From Xanthomonas arboricola pv. juglandis (GTDB lineage Bacteria > Pseudomonadota > Gammaproteobacteria > Xanthomonadales > Xanthomonadaceae), in NCBI RefSeq assembly GCF_001013475.1, contig NZ_JZEF01000001.1, forward strand, positions 783,472-847,471: 64,000 bases of DNA, written 5' to 3'. The notes under the pieces were generated by a model. The model saw only the letters and a list, made by a program, of their open reading frames with translations. It was not told the DNA's origin and searched no databases. Position 1 is the stretch's first letter. Each line of letters starts with the position of its first letter. This document shows, piece by piece, positions 61,701 through 64,000 of the stretch. Made by a program: the position numbers and the translations under genes.

Positions 61701-61851
61701 GGGCAGCGACAGGCGGGAGAGACCCACAGTGTGCCGCAGCCAGCGGCAGCGTCGCCACACATTGCGCGTGATCGCGCTTGCATATGTCATGTCAGTGAAA
61801 CGTCGTAGACATAGTGTGCCCACCCATTCTTAACCGATTGGGGAAGCACCC

Positions 61852-64000
61852 GTGTTGAACAAGACTCCGCTGTGCCTGGCGATCACGCTGACGTTGGCGG
61901 TGGCCGCGCGGAGCCCGTTTGCGCAGGCGGCCGAGGGTGCGGCAGCTGCAACCGGTGCGTCCGGCGCGGCGGCGATCGATCTGGAGCGCCTGGAAGTGCG
62001 CCCGCAGGTGGAATCGCAGGTGCGCGCAGTCGATCTCAAGCGTGGCTCCGATGCGATCCAGGATGCTGTGGCCTCCGATGCGATGGGCCGCTACCCCGAC
62101 AAGAATGTTGCAGAATCCTTGCAGCGCCTGCCCGGCGTCAGCGTCACCCGCGATCAGGGCGAAGGCCGCTTCGTGGTGATCCGCGGCCTGGATTCGGCGC
62201 TCAACAGCGTCACCATCGACGGCATGACCATGGGCACGCCGGAAGACGGCACGCGCTCGGCACCGCTGGACGTGATTCCGTCCGACTCCACCGAACGCCT
62301 GAAGGTGGTCAAGTCGCCGACGCCGGACATGCCGGGCGATTCCATCGGCGGTGCGATCCAGGTCGAGTCCACCTCCGCGTTCGATCGCGATGGCCGCACG
62401 CTGCGCGGCTCGGTCGAAGGCAGCCACCAGTCGCTGTCGGGCAAGACCAGCCCCAAGGGCGCGTTCAACTACAGCGATATCTTCGACGGCACGTTCGGCG
62501 TCGCAGTGGGTGTGAACTACCAGGACCGCGAATTCGAATCCGACAATACCGAAGTGGCCTACGACAGCTTCGACGGCGGTGCGGCCGACGATCTGTTCGC
62601 CGGCGAGGTGCAGCGCCGCAAGTACTTCATCGAGCGCACCCGCATGGGTGCCAACCTCAATCTGGACTGGCGCCCCGACGCGGACAACCGCTATTACCTG
62701 CGCACGCTGTACAGCCGCTTCGACGATGCCGAAACGCGCCAGCGCACCATCTTCGGCCTGGCCGATGGGCAGGTCAGCGCCAATGGCGATGGCACCTACG
62801 AGGTGGCCGATCTGCCGGCCGATTCCATCTCCAAGCGCGTGCGCTATCGCACCAAGAAGGAAGACACCATGGCCTTGAGCGTGGGCGGTGAAAACCGTCT
62901 GAGCGCCGCCACGGTGGACTACAAGCTGGGTTACACCAAGACCACAGAGCGCGTGAACGACGAGATGGAAGCGCGCTTCAACTACGACGGCGACGATCTG
63001 TCGGCCACGGTCGACCAGAACAGCGGCATTCCGCGCCTGGGCTTTTCCGACAACGGCTGGCAGAGCAACGACGATTTCGTATTCGACCGCTTCGTGCTTG
63101 CGCCCAAGCGGGTGGACGACAGCGAGCGCAGCGCGCAGATCAACGTGCGCTTCGACGGCGAGCATTCCAGCCTGAAGATGGGTGTGCTCGGCCGCTGGCG
63201 CGAGCGCGATGTCAATGTGGACGAAAGCGAGCTGCGTCGCGGGCCGGCGATCGATCTGAGCGACTGGACCACCGCCGCGCCGGAACACCGTGGCGGCACC
63301 CTGGGCGAAAGCATCGGCTCGGACGGCATGCGCCGTTACTGGAACACCTCCGGCAATCTGTACAGTGCGCGCCCGCAGGATGTCGGCGGCAATCTGCAGA
63401 CCTCGCTGCAGGACGACTACAAGGCCACCGAAGACGTGTTCGCCACCTATGTGATGGGCACCTGGGACATCGGCGCACTGCGCGCGATTGCCGGTGTGCG
63501 CGTGGAAAACACCCAGTTCGACGCCATCGGCAATCAGGTCGACGTGGCCGAGAACGGCCGCACCGCCACGGTCACGCCGCGCGAAGCCTCCAGCAGCTAC
63601 ACCAATGTGCTGCCTGGCCTGCATCTGCGCTACGACACCGGCAACGACTGGGTGTTGCGGTTTGCCGCCAACAAGACCTTGTCGCGGCCTGCGTTCGGCG
63701 ATGTCTCCCCGCGCGTGAGCATCAATCGTGGCGACAACGAGGTGAACGTCGGCAACCCCGATCTCGATCCGTATCGCTCCAGCAACCTGGACCTGTCGTT
63801 CGAAAAGTACATCGGCAGCACCGGCCTGATCTCGCTGGGCGTGTTCAACAAGTCGATCGACGACTACATCGTGCAGACCATCAGCACCAACGATGCCGAG
63901 TTCCCCGACCTGCAGGTCACGCGCTCGATCAACGGCGACACCGCCAAGGTGCGCGGCGCCGAATTCAACTGGCAGCAGGCGCTGGACTTCCTGCCCGAAG
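61852..64000 (+). CDS. TonB-dependent receptor, N-terminal 716 residues (window edge)
   Basis: Starts at the GTG at 61852 (GGGGAAG upstream; the next codon is TTG and could also start). Signal peptide ending near SPFAQA, a plug domain with MGRYPDKNVAESLQRLPGV and FVVIRGL, then barrel strands to the window end. Same Xanthomonas/Caulobacter TonB receptor family as the gene at 4613 but only distantly similar. Substrate unknown. Divergent from upp. Confidence 0.9.
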   Translation, partial: MLNKTPLCLAITLTLAVAARSPFAQAAEGAAAATGASGAAAIDLERLEVRPQVESQVRAVDLKRGSDAIQDAVASDAMGRYPDKNVAESLQRLPGVSVTRDQGEGRFVVIRGLDSALNSVTIDGMTMGTPEDGTRSAPLDVIPSDSTERLKVVKSPTPDMPGDSIGGAIQVESTSAFDRDGRTLRGSVEGSHQSLSGKTSPKGAFNYSDIFDGTFGVAVGVNYQDREFESDNTEVAYDSFDGGAADDLFAGEVQRRKYFIERTRMGANLNLDWRPDADNRYYLRTLYSRFDDAETRQRTIFGLADGQVSANGDGTYEVADLPADSISKRVRYRTKKEDTMALSVGGENRLSAATVDYKLGYTKTTERVNDEMEARFNYDGDDLSATVDQNSGIPRLGFSDNGWQSNDDFVFDRFVLAPKRVDDSERSAQINVRFDGEHSSLKMGVLGRWRERDVNVDESELRRGPAIDLSDWTTAAPEHRGGTLGESIGSDGMRRYWNTSGNLYSARPQDVGGNLQTSLQDDYKATEDVFATYVMGTWDIGALRAIAGVRVENTQFDAIGNQVDVAENGRTATVTPREASSSYTNVLPGLHLRYDTGNDWVLRFAANKTLSRPAFGDVSPRVSINRGDNEVNVGNPDLDPYRSSNLDLSFEKYIGSTGLISLGVFNKSIDDYIVQTISTNDAEFPDLQVTRSINGDTAKVRGAEFNWQQALDFLPE

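Noticed and set aside
61792..63624. A 610-codon minus-strand frame opposite the second TonB receptor
   Set aside because: Shadow of a clear receptor gene.

Overview
The window looks like chromosome of a Xanthomonas species of the citri/axonopodis/euvesicatoria type. I infer this from the high GC core genes, two TonB-dependent receptors of the Xanthomonas/Caulobacter family, a MotC-MotD-ParC-ParP chemotaxis block, and an hmsHFRS (pgaABCD) operon divergent from an FhaC/FhaB two-partner secretion pair. These are read from sequence and memory of the families; no search was run.

Layout. 1-4.0 kb (minus): end of a flagellar/chemotaxis cluster (MotC, MotD, ParA/ParC-like ATPase, a ParP-like CheW protein with an 81-bp tandem repeat, and a STAS protein behind its own FliA-type promoter). 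4.6-10.4 kb: a TonB receptor, a CPBP membrane protease, a duplicated receptor 3' end, and an IS3-family scar. 10.5-28.3 kb: accessory region of lower or mixed GC. It holds a HEPN-motif protein, a C4-like structured RNA with a gene cut by an IS, an operon of ImmA/IrrE peptidase - unknown protein - PD-(D/E)xK-like nuclease (5' end destroyed by a second IS), a MobQ relaxase preceded by four perfect hairpins, an Abi_C HEPN protein divergent from a 1868-aa DUF4011-helicase-Vsr-like-DUF3320 protein (the Hhe architecture), and a tyrosine integrase beside tRNA-Arg(CCU). 28.6-34.4 kb (minus): PgaD, PgaC, PgaB, PgaA for poly-N-acetylglucosamine. 34.4-49.6 kb: a promoter region with two near-perfect Clp/CRP sites, then FhaC and a giant FhaB adhesin. 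FhaB is cut by an IS copy that looks identical to, and inverted relative to, the one at 12.4 kb. 50.8-52.6 kb: transposase scar and a coiled-coil membrane protein. 52.6-64 kb: core genes (htpG, rsmD, coaD, lipoprotein, ferredoxin, ggt, GH9 cellulase, upp) and the start of a second TonB receptor.

How it fits together. The left end serves motility and polar placement of chemoreceptor arrays. The pga and fha loci serve biofilm and adhesion and share a Clp-type control region, which links them to c-di-GMP. The 10-28 kb block is a mobile defence island: three independent HEPN/nuclease/helicase candidates plus mobilisation and integration functions, being reworked by IS elements. The strongest candidate for an undescribed system is the IrrE / unknown / PD-(D/E)xK operon at 13.7-16.2 kb, followed by the lone HEPN gene at 10.5 kb.
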